Part shown: positions 24,132 through 33,290 of the stretch, piece by piece | Layout: every line of letters starts with the position of its first letter | Position numbering within the stretch: the first letter of the stretch is position 1 | DNA from: JAJFJD01 sp965228425 | GTDB lineage: Bacteria; Pseudomonadota; Alphaproteobacteria; UBA8366 | Reading direction: 5' to 3' | NCBI GenBank assembly: GCA_965228425.1 | Contig: OZ245815.1 | Span: forward strand, 2,108,001 to 2,172,000 | Length of the DNA: 64,000 bases | The notes under the pieces: model-generated | What the model was told of the DNA's origin: nothing | Databases searched by the model: none | The model's input: the letters and a program-made list of their open reading frames with translations, nothing else | Translations under genes and position numbers: made by a program

Positions 24132-24581
24132 TTAGCCGTCCTTCAGTAAGCGGTGAATGGCGTCGAGCGCTAGGTCGTATCCCGCGGCCCCGAATCCGCA
24201 AATGACCCCGCTTGCCGCCGGAGCGATAAAGGAACGGTGCCGGAAATCTTCCCGCGCGTAAATGTTCGAAAGATGCAATTCGATGATCGGCACGTCCAGG
24301 ATCGACAATGCATCGAGCAGAGCCACGGAAGTATGCGTTAAAGCTCCGGCATTGATCACAAGCGCATCTTGCGTCCCGCGCGCCTCTTGAATCCATGTGA
24401 CCAACTCGGCTTCGCTGTTGGATTGGCGGAAATCGACCGCCAGCCCCAACGCCTTTGCCTTTTTCTTGCATGCGGCGTCGATATCCGCCAGCGTTTCGCG
24501 GCCATAGATTTCCGGTTCGCGCACGCCGAGCATGTTCAAGTTCGGGCCGTTCAGAACAAGGACAGTTGATGGGTCAGCCAC
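24132..24581 (-). CDS. aroQ: Type II 3-dehydroquinate dehydratase
   Basis: 149 residues, a dodecameric enzyme of the shikimate pathway that dehydrates 3-dehydroquinate. The active-site lid LNGPNLNMLGVREPEIYG contains the essential Tyr. VINAGALTHTSVALLDAL and the HLSNIYAREDFRHRS segment (catalytic His and substrate-binding residues) are intact. It is the first gene of the aroQ-accB-accC-aat run and is transcribed divergently from the S9 peptidase. Confidence 0.96.
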   Translation of the reverse strand: MADPSTVLVLNGPNLNMLGVREPEIYGRETLADIDAACKKKAKALGLAVDFRQSNSEAELVTWIQEARGTQDALVINAGALTHTSVALLDALSILDVPIIELHLSNIYAREDFRHRSFIAPAASGVICGFGAAGYDLALDAIHRLLKDG

Positions 24582-24723
24582 GGGCCGCCACCTGCAGGTA
24601 TAGTTACAGACGGGCTATATGTGGTCTTAAATTCGAACAAATGGCAAGTATTAGTATGGTAACCATCGTTAAAGCCTGGCATCCGGACAATACCGGGAAA
24701 CTGAAACTCAAGGACTCGATAGT

Positions 24724-26667
24724 ATGAAAAGTCCGAACATTGCGCCATTCGGAAGTTGGCGTTCCCCCATCACCGCCGACCGGATCGTCGGCGGCACTGT
24801 CGGTTTGGGGCAGATCGCTCTGGACCAAGGTTGCGTCTATTGGACCGAATCGCGCCCGACGGAAGGCGGCCGCGTCGCACTGGTGCGGCGCGACATGGCT
24901 GGAAACGTGGAGGATGTGGTGCCCGCCCCCTTCAGCGTGCGGACACGTGTCCATGAATATGGCGGGGGGGCATTTGCGGTTGCGGACGGCGCGGTCTGGT
25001 TCAGCAACGACAAGGATCAACGACTCTATCGGATGGAGGACGGCGCTGCGCCGGAACCGATCATACCGGCGGGGTCGTGCCGATATGCCGATTTGGTCGT
25101 GGACCCGCATCATGACCGGCTGTTGGCGGTCTGCGAGGATCATACAGGGCCCGGTGAACCGGCAAACTGCGTCGTCGCGATTGCCAAGGACGGGGCGGTT
25201 CAGGTTTTGGCAAACGGCAGCGACTTCTATGCCGCCCCGCGGCCGTCGCCGGACGGCAGGCAAATACTTTGGCTGTCCTGGGACCATCCGAACATGCCGT
25301 GGGACGGCTGCATTCTGACACGGGCCACGTGCGATGGCGCCGGCGCCGTCGTAGACACCGAAATTCTGGCCGGCGGCCCGGACGAAGCGCTGTTCCAGCC
25401 CGAATGGTCGCCGGACGGCGACGTCTATTTCGTTTCCGACCGGTCCGGATGGTGGAATCTCTACCGTTGGTTGGACGACGCACCGCAGCCCGTAAGCCCG
25501 ATGCAGGCAGAGCTGGGGTTGCCGCAATGGATATTCAATATGCGCACATATGGATTTGCCGGAAGCGACCAAATCTATGCAATTCGGACCGCCGACGGGC
25601 TTGCCGAATTGCTCGCGATTTCGGTCGTGGACGGCGCGGTCGACGTTATACCGACGCCCTATGTCGAAATGCATGGCCTCGTCGCGGACAACCAAAAGGT
25701 AGCCTTCGTTGGTGCTGGGGCGCAGGACGTGCCCGTGGTGGCTGGGCTCGACATATCGGATGGCTCGATCGTGGAACTGCGGCGGTCCGCGGCCGAGACG
25801 CCGGATTCCGCAGTCGTATCGGTCGCGCAGCCGGTCACCTTCGCTAGCACGGATGGACGGGGAGCGCATGCCTTCTTCTACCCCCCGAAGAATGGTCAAT
25901 TTACCGGGCCCGACAACGCGTTACCGCCGCTCATCGTAAAGAGTCACGGGGGCCCGACGGGGCAGTCGGGGTGCGGCTTCAACCTCAAGATTCAATATTG
26001 GACGAGCCGGGGTTTTGCGGTTCTCGACGTGAATTACGGCGGCAGCACCGGGTATGGCCGATCTTATCGGCGCGCCCTCGATGGCGCTTGGGGAGTCGTC
26101 GATGTCGAGGACTGCGTGGCGGGGGCGCGATGGCTTGTCGCACAGGGATTGGCGGATCCGGATCGACTTGCGATCACCGGCGGCAGCGCGGGTGGGTATA
26201 CGACATTATGTGCGCTTACTTTCAAAGATGTATTCAAGGCGGGAGCAAGCCATTACGGCATCGGCGACCTGGAAGCCCTGGCGCGCGACACCCATAAATT
26301 CGAATCCCGATATCTGGACCGGCTGATCGGGAAATGGCCGGAAGCCCGTGAGATATACGAAGCACGCTCGCCGTTGCATCATGCCGCGGGGCTGAACTGC
26401 CCGGTGATCTTCTTTCAAGGGTTGGAGGACAAGGTCGTACCGCCCAATCAAGCGGAAGCCATGGTTGCGGCGCTGCGCGAAAAGGGTATTCCGGTTGCGT
26501 ATGTTGCCTTCGAAGGGGAAGGCCATGGATTTCGCCAGGCCGAAAACATCCGGCGGGCCCTGGAGGGCGAGTTGGCGTTTTATGGACGGGTATTCGGCTT
26601 CGAGCCCGCGGATCGGATCGAGCCTCTCGACATCGATAGCGTTTCGGCGGGCACACCGACCGCCTAA
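24724..26667 (+). CDS. S9 family (prolyl oligopeptidase-like) serine peptidase
   Basis: 647 residues. The N-terminal two thirds form a beta-propeller with WD40-like strands (for example QPEWSPDGDVYFVSDRSGWWNLY). The C-terminal alpha/beta hydrolase domain carries the nucleophile S488 in TGGSAGGYTTL, an acidic residue in FQGLEDKVVP and the histidine in GEGHGF. No signal peptide, so it is cytoplasmic. It probably acts as an acylaminoacyl- or dipeptidyl-type peptidase on short peptides; the exact specificity cannot be read. It converges on the dsbA-like gene. Confidence 0.9.
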   Translation: MKSPNIAPFGSWRSPITADRIVGGTVGLGQIALDQGCVYWTESRPTEGGRVALVRRDMAGNVEDVVPAPFSVRTRVHEYGGGAFAVADGAVWFSNDKDQRLYRMEDGAAPEPIIPAGSCRYADLVVDPHHDRLLAVCEDHTGPGEPANCVVAIAKDGAVQVLANGSDFYAAPRPSPDGRQILWLSWDHPNMPWDGCILTRATCDGAGAVVDTEILAGGPDEALFQPEWSPDGDVYFVSDRSGWWNLYRWLDDAPQPVSPMQAELGLPQWIFNMRTYGFAGSDQIYAIRTADGLAELLAISVVDGAVDVIPTPYVEMHGLVADNQKVAFVGAGAQDVPVVAGLDISDGSIVELRRSAAETPDSAVVSVAQPVTFASTDGRGAHAFFYPPKNGQFTGPDNALPPLIVKSHGGPTGQSGCGFNLKIQYWTSRGFAVLDVNYGGSTGYGRSYRRALDGAWGVVDVEDCVAGARWLVAQGLADPDRLAITGGSAGGYTTLCALTFKDVFKAGASHYGIGDLEALARDTHKFESRYLDRLIGKWPEAREIYEARSPLHHAAGLNCPVIFFQGLEDKVVPPNQAEAMVAALREKGIPVAYVAFEGEGHGFRQAENIRRALEGELAFYGRVFGFEPADRIEPLDIDSVSAGTPTA

Positions 26668-26741
26668 TCATCGCCAACGGCTATTATAACGGGTCGACCG
26701 AATAAAGGCGAGACACCAAACCGCTTTGGCGCGAAAACCGG

Positions 26742-27482
26742 CTAGCTTTGGTTGCGGGCGGCGGCGATCAGTTCCTGCATACGGGACTTGTCGATCGCGC
26801 CGGGAACCAGCTTGTTGCCGATCACGAAACCGGGGGTCCCGTTGATGCCCAGCGTCTGCGCGAGTTGCAGTGTCTCCTGCAGGTAGGCTGTGATCATCGG
26901 GTCTTCCATGTCGCGCTTCAGCTTCTCGACGTCGAGGCCGACCTTCGATGCGAGCCGGAAAACCTTTTCCGGCGTCAATCGGCCACGGGCGCTCATCAGG
27001 GCGATATGATACTCCTGATACTTGCCCTGCTTGTTCGAGGCCATGGCGGCGCGGGCGGCGAATTCCGACGCAGGCCCGAGGATCGGCAGTTCCTTCCACA
27101 CGACCTTGATCTGTTTGTCGCTGTCCAACACCTTGAGCACGGTATCGAGTGTCCGCTTGCAGAAGCCGCACTGGTAGTCGAAGAACTCGACCACCGTCAC
27201 GTCGCCGTTGGGGTTGCCCGAAACCGGTGTCATCGGGTGTTTAAACAACTTATCTTTTTGGGCGATGAGGGCCGCCGCAGCGGCCTTTTCCTGTGCGACG
27301 CGCTCCTGTGCCTCGTATTTCTCGAGCGCTTCGATAATCACTTCGGGATGCTCGAGGATGTAAGCTCGAATAGCCTTTTCGAACGCTTCCTTATCCATGG
27401 CCTTGAATGTTTCGTCCGCTTGGACGGGACCAAGGGCGAGAAACGCGGCCACGAAGGGAATGGCGAAGGCGAGTTTGCGCAC
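26742..27482 (-). CDS. DsbA family periplasmic thioredoxin-fold protein
   Basis: 246 residues from a GTG at 27482, chosen because it begins a clean signal peptide (RKLAFAIPFVAAFLALGPVQA). An upstream in-frame ATG would add 14 residues without signal character. A helical N-terminal region (about 30-90, rich in Glu/Ala) precedes the thioredoxin fold, with active-site CGFC in FFDYQCGFCKRT and the cis-proline GTPGFVIGN. This layout (DSBA domain with helical N-terminal extension) is that of BdbD/ScsC-like disulfide oxidoreductases or isomerases. It follows the M48 protease gene on the same strand. Confidence 0.9.
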   Translation of the reverse strand: MRKLAFAIPFVAAFLALGPVQADETFKAMDKEAFEKAIRAYILEHPEVIIEALEKYEAQERVAQEKAAAAALIAQKDKLFKHPMTPVSGNPNGDVTVVEFFDYQCGFCKRTLDTVLKVLDSDKQIKVVWKELPILGPASEFAARAAMASNKQGKYQEYHIALMSARGRLTPEKVFRLASKVGLDVEKLKRDMEDPMITAYLQETLQLAQTLGINGTPGFVIGNKLVPGAIDKSRMQELIAAARNQS

Positions 27483-27631
27483 GGTTCGGTTACTCCACGA
27501 GTCGTTGGGCGGCGAGCACGGCACAACTATCTCTTACGCTGCCGCCGCCCGCAAGCTTTTGCAGGCGCTCTTTAGCACGACTCACGAAGTGGTGAGCGGC
27601 GCCAGAACACGCCGACGTCGGATCGATTTAG

Positions 27632-29017
27632 CTATTTCCGGTCTTTTTTCAAGCGTTTGGCCTGAAGCTCGATGTCTTGCGCGCGAATCCATTCCGCGGA
27701 TCCGTTCGGCAAGAGCCGCATGGCGCGTTTCGCGCGCTGCGCCGCGGTCTTGATGTCGCCCTTCAGCAGCGCTTCCTCGGCGAGGGCGTGGGACACGAGC
27801 CCATGTTTTTGCTGTCGGCCGTAGGCGGTCGCGAGCTGACGCCAAGCCCGAGGAATTTCGGACTCGTACCGGATCGCTTCCTTGATGTTGGCGACCGTGG
27901 CGTCGAGGTCCTTAGGGTCGTTTATGGCGATCTGCGTTTGCGCAAGGTTCAGGCGGATCAGCGCGGCCCAGGGCAAAATCTCGATCGCTTTGCGGTATTC
28001 GGCTGCCGCTTCTTGCGTTCGTCCGGCGTCCCGCAGGATGTCGCCCCGCAGTTCATGCAGAAACGGATCCTTCGGTGTCTTTTCGATCAGCGGATCGAGA
28101 ATGGCGAGTGCCTTCCCAGTCTCGTTCAATTTCATATGCGCCACGGTTCGGGCGTACTTCGCTTCCATGCTCGTGTCGGATGCGCTGTACCGCCGCAGCG
28201 TATCAACCGGGGGATTCAGGAAGCCGAGAATCTTGCCGCGCATCCGATTATGGGCCTCGAGTAGTTCCGGTGCGATGGGAACATCGGAAAATTCCGACCG
28301 CTCGATATGATTCCGGACAAAGCGAATGCGGTTTTCGGTGAGAGGGTGCGACCGCGTGTAGGGGTCACCGCTTGCGCCGTAGATACCTTCCTCGCGCTTG
28401 AGGATTGTCATGAATTCCAGCAACCCGCGTGACGATTGACCGCTGCCGTCGAGGAACCGGACAGCCGCTTGGTCGGCCGCCTGCTCGTGGCCTCGGGTAT
28501 ACGCCAAAATACTGCGCTGTCCGACCGTGGCGCCGCCCAGCACCGCGGCGCCGATTCCCTCGGGGCGGCCGGCCGCCGCCGCGGCCGCGCCGCCAAGTAT
28601 CGTTGCGATGATGGATTGTGCGGTCGCCGCTTTCAGGCCTTCCTTGATCCGCGACAAGTGGCCGCCGGTGATGTGTCCGGTTTCATGGGCCAATACGCCG
28701 ATGACCTGACCGGGATGAGTCGCGGTGGTCAATAGGCCAGTATGGATGAAAATGCGCATGCCGCCGGCCACGAAGGCGTTCAAGCGAGGGTCGTTGACCA
28801 GATGGATTCGGACCGCCGAGGCATCAAGGCCGGCCGCTCTGAACAGTGGCGCTGTGTACACCCGGATGGTATTTTCGATTTCGGTATCACGGATAAGCGC
28901 CAAGCCTTGCGCGGATACGCGGGATGATGACCAGGATGTCGCAAGGGCGACCAGCAGAATCAATGTTACGATTCGCGGCGCACATCGAAGAGTTATTTTG
29001 TTACAGATACCTAGCAA
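27632..29017 (-). CDS. M48 family metalloprotease with TPR repeats (BepA-like)
   Basis: 461 residues from a TTG at 29017. I chose this start because GGGGA lies 8 bases upstream and it gives a proper signal peptide ending near VSAQG. The zinc site is HETGH (H111, E112, H115), with the third ligand in GHEQAADQAA. The C-terminal half contains TPR-like helices (KDPFLHELRGDILRDAGRTQEAAAEYRKAI). This matches periplasmic BepA/YfgC-type proteases that check outer-membrane protein assembly, including LptD. The dsbA-like gene downstream on the same strand suggests a shared envelope-quality role. Confidence 0.88.
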   Translation of the reverse strand: MLGICNKITLRCAPRIVTLILLVALATSWSSSRVSAQGLALIRDTEIENTIRVYTAPLFRAAGLDASAVRIHLVNDPRLNAFVAGGMRIFIHTGLLTTATHPGQVIGVLAHETGHITGGHLSRIKEGLKAATAQSIIATILGGAAAAAAGRPEGIGAAVLGGATVGQRSILAYTRGHEQAADQAAVRFLDGSGQSSRGLLEFMTILKREEGIYGASGDPYTRSHPLTENRIRFVRNHIERSEFSDVPIAPELLEAHNRMRGKILGFLNPPVDTLRRYSASDTSMEAKYARTVAHMKLNETGKALAILDPLIEKTPKDPFLHELRGDILRDAGRTQEAAAEYRKAIEILPWAALIRLNLAQTQIAINDPKDLDATVANIKEAIRYESEIPRAWRQLATAYGRQQKHGLVSHALAEEALLKGDIKTAAQRAKRAMRLLPNGSAEWIRAQDIELQAKRLKKDRK

Positions 29018-29084
29018 CGGTCTGATCCCCAAAATGTCACCCAAGATATGTAGTGTTTCAATGTGGTCCAAAAAAGGCGGCCGT

Positions 29085-30719
29085 ATGAAAATTGGCGCTG
29101 TATTCGCCGGCATCCTCTTGCTAACCGCTTGTGGGGAAAGCCGTTTCAGCAACACTCTGGACACGATCCTGCCCGATCCCAGTGACTACGTCTATGGCGC
29201 TTTTGTCGCGGACGACTCTCGTGCGGTTATCGCGGCGCGGAACGTCTTGGCCAAGGGTGGAAGCGCCGCGGATGCGGCCGTGGCCTTGTATTTCACTTTA
29301 TCCGTGACGATGCCGTCGGTCGCATCGCTGGGCGGCGGCGGCGTTTGTCTTGTGCATGAGCCCCGGACGCAGCGGACCGAGATGCTCGACTTCATTGCGC
29401 CGGAACCGAACAGCGGCGTATCGGGCGGCGACCGGCCCTCCGCCGTGCCGGCAAATGTGCGCGGCATGGCGGCGCTGCACAGCCGGTTCGGGCGCTTGCG
29501 CTGGTCCGAAACCGTGCTTGGTGCGGAAACGTTGGCGCGCGGCGGTTTCGTCGTATCGAAGGAAACCGCGGGTGATTTGGCCCGTGCCGCCCGTCCGCTG
29601 TTCGTCGACGAGGGCGCCCGCCGTGTGTTCTCGATGGCCGACGGATCGCCGGTGACCGAAGGCGAACTTATCCGGCAGGTCGAATTGGGGGCGACGCTTG
29701 GCCAGATTAGGGCGCGCGGAGCCGGCGCCTTCTATTCCGGGCCGCTCGCGAACCGGTTGGTCGAGGGCATGCGCCGAGCGGGCGGCACGATCACCAAACA
29801 GGATTTACGATCGTACCGGGCGCGCTGGCGCCCCGCATTGACGGTTCAATTCGGCGAGGACAATTTGCATGTCGCTGGACCGCCGGTGTTGTCGGGTGCG
29901 GTCATCGCTCAGATGTGGCAAATGCTGCTGACCGATAAGCGGTATGAAAAGGCGCCCGCCGAAGAACGCCCGCATCTGTTGGCGGAAGTGGCGCGTCGCG
30001 CGTTTTCCGAGCGGCAAACCTGGATCAACATCAATGGTGACCGGCAAACCCAATCCACGCGTTTGTTGTCGGTCGATCGGGCGCGGCAGCTTATGACCAC
30101 GTACGACGCCGGCCGCGCCACGCCGCCCGGCGTCGCGCAATCGAGCAGTGTGCAGATCTCGGAAAATCCATCGGGCACCGGATTCGCGGTGGTAGATGGT
30201 CTTGGGCTGGCCGTGGCCTGTACGACGACATTGTACAACCCGTTCGGCACGGGCCGGCTCGTACCGGGCGTCGGAATTTTCATGGCGCAGGCCCCGGGTG
30301 TCGGGTCGCGGAACCCGTATTCGCTTAGTCCGGCGATGGTGACGAGCCGCGACGGCAAGATATTCCGTTTCGCTGCCGCCGGTGTCGCCGGACAGGCGGT
30401 GCCGAGCGTTATCGTCGGCGTTGCCGCACGGACGCTGCTGGAGAAACAGTCGGCGAAAGAGGCGGTAACGGGTCCGCGTTTGCATCCTCTTCCGGGGTCG
30501 GACGCGGTGATCGTGGAGGCGTCCGAGACACCCCCGCGCGTCGAAACGTTGGCGCGGCGGGGCCATTCGATACGCCGGCAACCCAGCCTTGGGCGGGTCA
30601 ATATCATCTACTGCTCCACCGGCATTCCCATTCCATCCTTATCCAAGGTCAATTGCCGTCCGGTCGCTGACAACCGCGGGTCCGGCTCCGGGCTGGAACT
30701 GCTCATTGAACTCGAGTAA
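29085..30719 (+). CDS. Gamma-glutamyltransferase-like lipoprotein, nucleophile apparently missing
   Basis: 544 residues. A lipoprotein signal (LLLTACGE, lipidated Cys at residue 17) is followed by the Ntn-hydrolase fold of gamma-glutamyltransferase: AARNVLAKGGSAADAAVAL, SLGGGGVCLVH and QDLRSYRARWRP. At the autoprocessing site the E. coli enzyme reads QTTHYSVVD, where the first Thr is the nucleophile. Here the aligned segment is SGTGFAVVD, which puts G364 at that place and G366 at the His. The following AVACTTTLYNPFGTGR aligns well, so the register looks sound. It may be a non-catalytic relative, or T365 may serve. Starts near 28.7 kb would overlap the divergent protease gene and are rejected. 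Confidence 0.85.
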   Translation: MKIGAVFAGILLLTACGESRFSNTLDTILPDPSDYVYGAFVADDSRAVIAARNVLAKGGSAADAAVALYFTLSVTMPSVASLGGGGVCLVHEPRTQRTEMLDFIAPEPNSGVSGGDRPSAVPANVRGMAALHSRFGRLRWSETVLGAETLARGGFVVSKETAGDLARAARPLFVDEGARRVFSMADGSPVTEGELIRQVELGATLGQIRARGAGAFYSGPLANRLVEGMRRAGGTITKQDLRSYRARWRPALTVQFGEDNLHVAGPPVLSGAVIAQMWQMLLTDKRYEKAPAEERPHLLAEVARRAFSERQTWININGDRQTQSTRLLSVDRARQLMTTYDAGRATPPGVAQSSSVQISENPSGTGFAVVDGLGLAVACTTTLYNPFGTGRLVPGVGIFMAQAPGVGSRNPYSLSPAMVTSRDGKIFRFAAAGVAGQAVPSVIVGVAARTLLEKQSAKEAVTGPRLHPLPGSDAVIVEASETPPRVETLARRGHSIRRQPSLGRVNIIYCSTGIPIPSLSKVNCRPVADNRGSGSGLELLIELE

Positions 30720-30725
30720 CGCCCC

Positions 30726-31880
30726 ATGGTGTTGAAGGTTGCCTCACGGGCGGGTATCCCGCCGTTCATGGTCATGGACGTCTTGAGCGAGGCGAACGAG
30801 CGCGCCGCTGCGCAGGAAGCCGTCTACCATCTCGAATTGGGACAGCCGGGAACCAGCGCGCCAACCGGTGTTTTGGACGCCGCCCGCGCCGCTTTGTCGA
30901 GCGATCGACTCGGATATACCGAGGCGCTCGGCATCCCGGCGCTACGGGAAGCGATCACCGTGCATTATCGCGACTATTACGGTGTGGCGCTCGATACCGA
31001 CCGCATCGTCGTCACGACCGGATCGTCCGGCGGCTTCGTTCTGGCGTTTCTGGCCGCGTTTGAGGTCGGCGACCGAGTTGCGCTCGCGTCGCCCGGGTAT
31101 CCCTGTTACCGCAACATCCTGTCGGCTTTCGGGGTCGAACCGGTCGCGCTGCTCGCGGATGCGGGCGACCGGTTCCAGCCGACGCCCGCTTTATTGGACA
31201 AGGCGATGCGCGATGGTCCCATCGACGGACTGATCGTCGCGTCGCCGTCGAACCCAGCCGGGACGATGCTGGACCGCGAGGATCTCTCGGCGTTGATCGA
31301 ATACTGCAAGGCGAATGGCATCCGATTGATATCCGACGAGATCTACCACGGCATCACCTATGACCGCCGGGCGGATACCGCCGCCGAATTCGATGACTCG
31401 GTCATCATCATCAACAGTTTCTCGAAATATTTTTCGATGACCGGATGGCGGGTCGGGTGGATGGTGGTGCCGCCGGACCTAACGCGTACCATCGAATGCC
31501 TCGCGCAGAACTTTTTTATCTCGGCGCCTACATTGTCGCAGATTGCCGCGGTCGCCGCGTTCGACTGCGGCGAGGAGAACGAACGGCGCGTGGCCGCTTA
31601 TCGCGCCAACCGCGATCTTCTGCTCGAGGCGTTGCCCAAGGCCGGATTCGAGAAAATCGCCCCGGCGGATGGCGCCTTCTATGTCTATGTGGACATCGGG
31701 GATCTGACGAACGACAGCGAAGCGTATTGCCGCAAAATCCTCGCCGACACCGGTGTCGCGCTCGCGCCCGGTCTCGATTTCGACCCCGACCGCGGCAACC
31801 GGTACCTGCGCTTATCATACGCCGAGTCGAATGAAGCGATCGAACAGGCGGCGGCACTTTTGATCGACCGCGATCGCTAG
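30726..31880 (+). CDS. PLP-dependent aminotransferase (class I/II, fold type I)
   Basis: 384 residues. The cofactor lysine is K234 in SFSKYFSMTGWRVGW. Other fold-type-I landmarks are LGQPGTSAPTGV, TTGSSGGFVLAFLAAFEVGDRV, SPSNPAGTMLDRED, SDEIYHGITYD and a C-terminal arginine in RYLRLSYAES. It resembles aspartate/aromatic aminotransferases of the AspC/AAT family; the substrate is not clear. It starts 6 bases after the GGT-like gene and is probably co-transcribed. Its TAG stop shares a CTAG with the cfa stop on the other strand. Confidence 0.9.
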   Translation: MVLKVASRAGIPPFMVMDVLSEANERAAAQEAVYHLELGQPGTSAPTGVLDAARAALSSDRLGYTEALGIPALREAITVHYRDYYGVALDTDRIVVTTGSSGGFVLAFLAAFEVGDRVALASPGYPCYRNILSAFGVEPVALLADAGDRFQPTPALLDKAMRDGPIDGLIVASPSNPAGTMLDREDLSALIEYCKANGIRLISDEIYHGITYDRRADTAAEFDDSVIIINSFSKYFSMTGWRVGWMVVPPDLTRTIECLAQNFFISAPTLSQIAAVAAFDCGEENERRVAAYRANRDLLLEALPKAGFEKIAPADGAFYVYVDIGDLTNDSEAYCRKILADTGVALAPGLDFDPDRGNRYLRLSYAESNEAIEQAAALLIDRDR

Positions 31881-33145
31881 GAACCGTCCTTTCGGAACAG
31901 TGCCTGCGCGACGTAGTAGCCCGTTGCGTCGAACGCAGCTTCCGATGCGGCGAGATAGAGGTTCCACATCCGCTGAAAGCGCGCATCGTAATTCCGCTGA
32001 CCGAGCGCTTCGCCCTGTGCGTTGAACCGCCGCCGCCAATGGCGCAGCGTGTTCGCGTAATGGAAGCTCTCATGGACGAAGGCCGGGCGTTCGAGGGTTA
32101 GGCCCGAGTTTACCCCGCTGTCGGTCAATTCGGTGTCTAACGGGATATAGCCGCCCGGGAAGATGTAGCGGTCTATCCACGGGCTCGTCTTGCCTGGTGT
32201 CGGGCGGACGATCGAGTGGATCAACGCCCGGCCTCCGGGTTTGAGCATTCGTTTGATCGCGCTGAAATAGTCGTCGAATTGATGCTTCCCGACATGTTCG
32301 AACATGCCAATGCTGACGATACGATCGAAACCTTCGGCATTCGCGCCGGAGAAATCCCGATAATCCTCCAAGCGGTAACGGAGGCGATTACCGGGGACCG
32401 CCTCGGTTCTGCTGCGGGCAAAATCGTATTGTTGTTTTGCGAGGGTAATGCCGGTCACGTCGCCGGCAGCCGTTTCCTGGACGATCCGACGCGTGAGTTC
32501 GCCCCAGCCGCATCCGATGTCGAGGACGGACATCCCGGCTTGGATATCCAACCGTTCGATGCTCGTCCGGAGCTTATTGATCTGTGCGTCGCGCAGGCTT
32601 TGCGTCGGCGATTCGAAGAAGGCGCAGGAATAGTTCATGCCTTCGTCGAGAAAGGTCTCGTACAGATCGTTGCCGAGATCATAGTGATGCGCGGCGTTCC
32701 TGCGGCTTCGCGTGGGCCCGTTTCGACGGTGAGGATCGGACAACCAGTCTTGGAACGCGGTGAGTGCGCGAAACGAAGGTTTCCCTAAGAGCGTCTCCTG
32801 GTTGAGCAGTATCTGCCCGATAAGGGATGCCAGGTCGCCTTGCTGGAGATGCCATTCGCCGTCCATATACCCTTCACCCACGGCGAGGTCGGGCTGGGCA
32901 AGGGCGCGCAGCAGGAAGCGGGTCCGCTCGACCCGCATCGCGCAGAAGTCGCCATCGCCGTCGCCGATGGGAATGCCGGGATTGTCGCGGTAACAGATTG
33001 CAAGATTACCCGTCCGTATCAACGAACGGATGAGGGGAATGAAAAGTCGATAAACGACGGTATCAAAGACCGGGTCCGTCGAACGATGCTCGGCATCGAC
33101 GGTATCATGGAAGTGAGGACCCGGCGGTGCATTATGCTGTGCCAT
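31877..33145 (-). CDS. cfa: Cyclopropane-fatty-acyl-phospholipid synthase family protein
   Basis: Methylenates cis double bonds of membrane phospholipids with SAM. 422 residues from ATG 33145, which I prefer. Earlier in-frame starts would add basic, low-complexity residues and approach the rne terminator. Landmarks are AHHYDLGNDLYETFLDEGMNYSCAFF (split over the active-site entrance), the SAM loop VLDIGCGWGELTRRI, GITLAKQQYDFA, IVSIGMFEHVGKHQFDDYF and the C-terminal RMWNLYLAASEAAF. Normal length. A separate transcript from rne. Confidence 0.92.
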   Translation of the reverse strand: MAQHNAPPGPHFHDTVDAEHRSTDPVFDTVVYRLFIPLIRSLIRTGNLAICYRDNPGIPIGDGDGDFCAMRVERTRFLLRALAQPDLAVGEGYMDGEWHLQQGDLASLIGQILLNQETLLGKPSFRALTAFQDWLSDPHRRNGPTRSRRNAAHHYDLGNDLYETFLDEGMNYSCAFFESPTQSLRDAQINKLRTSIERLDIQAGMSVLDIGCGWGELTRRIVQETAAGDVTGITLAKQQYDFARSRTEAVPGNRLRYRLEDYRDFSGANAEGFDRIVSIGMFEHVGKHQFDDYFSAIKRMLKPGGRALIHSIVRPTPGKTSPWIDRYIFPGGYIPLDTELTDSGVNSGLTLERPAFVHESFHYANTLRHWRRRFNAQGEALGQRNYDARFQRMWNLYLAASEAAFDATGYYVAQALFRKDGS

Positions 33146-33216
33146 CGGTGCGCTACCGAATACCGCACCCAGTGCCATGGGTGCCGGTATTCGACTCCCA
33201 AGTCTTTCTGATCGGA

Positions 33217-33244
33217 AAAGGCTAACCGACCCTTTCGGGTCGGT
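33217..33244 (-). terminator. Rho-independent terminator of rne
   Basis: ACCGACCC (33225-33232) and GGGTCGGT (33237-33244) form a perfect 8-bp stem with a 4-base loop, 47 bases past the rne stop on the minus strand. It is followed on that strand by TAGCCTTTTCC. Confidence 0.8.
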
Positions 33245-33290
33245 CAAACCTTAGCCGGTCATCTGGTCATGCTTAGGAAACGGCCTTGAA

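Noticed and set aside
24604..25899. A 431-codon minus-strand frame opposite the S9 peptidase
   Set aside because: Overlaps the peptidase and the aroQ promoter region and shows no family motif.
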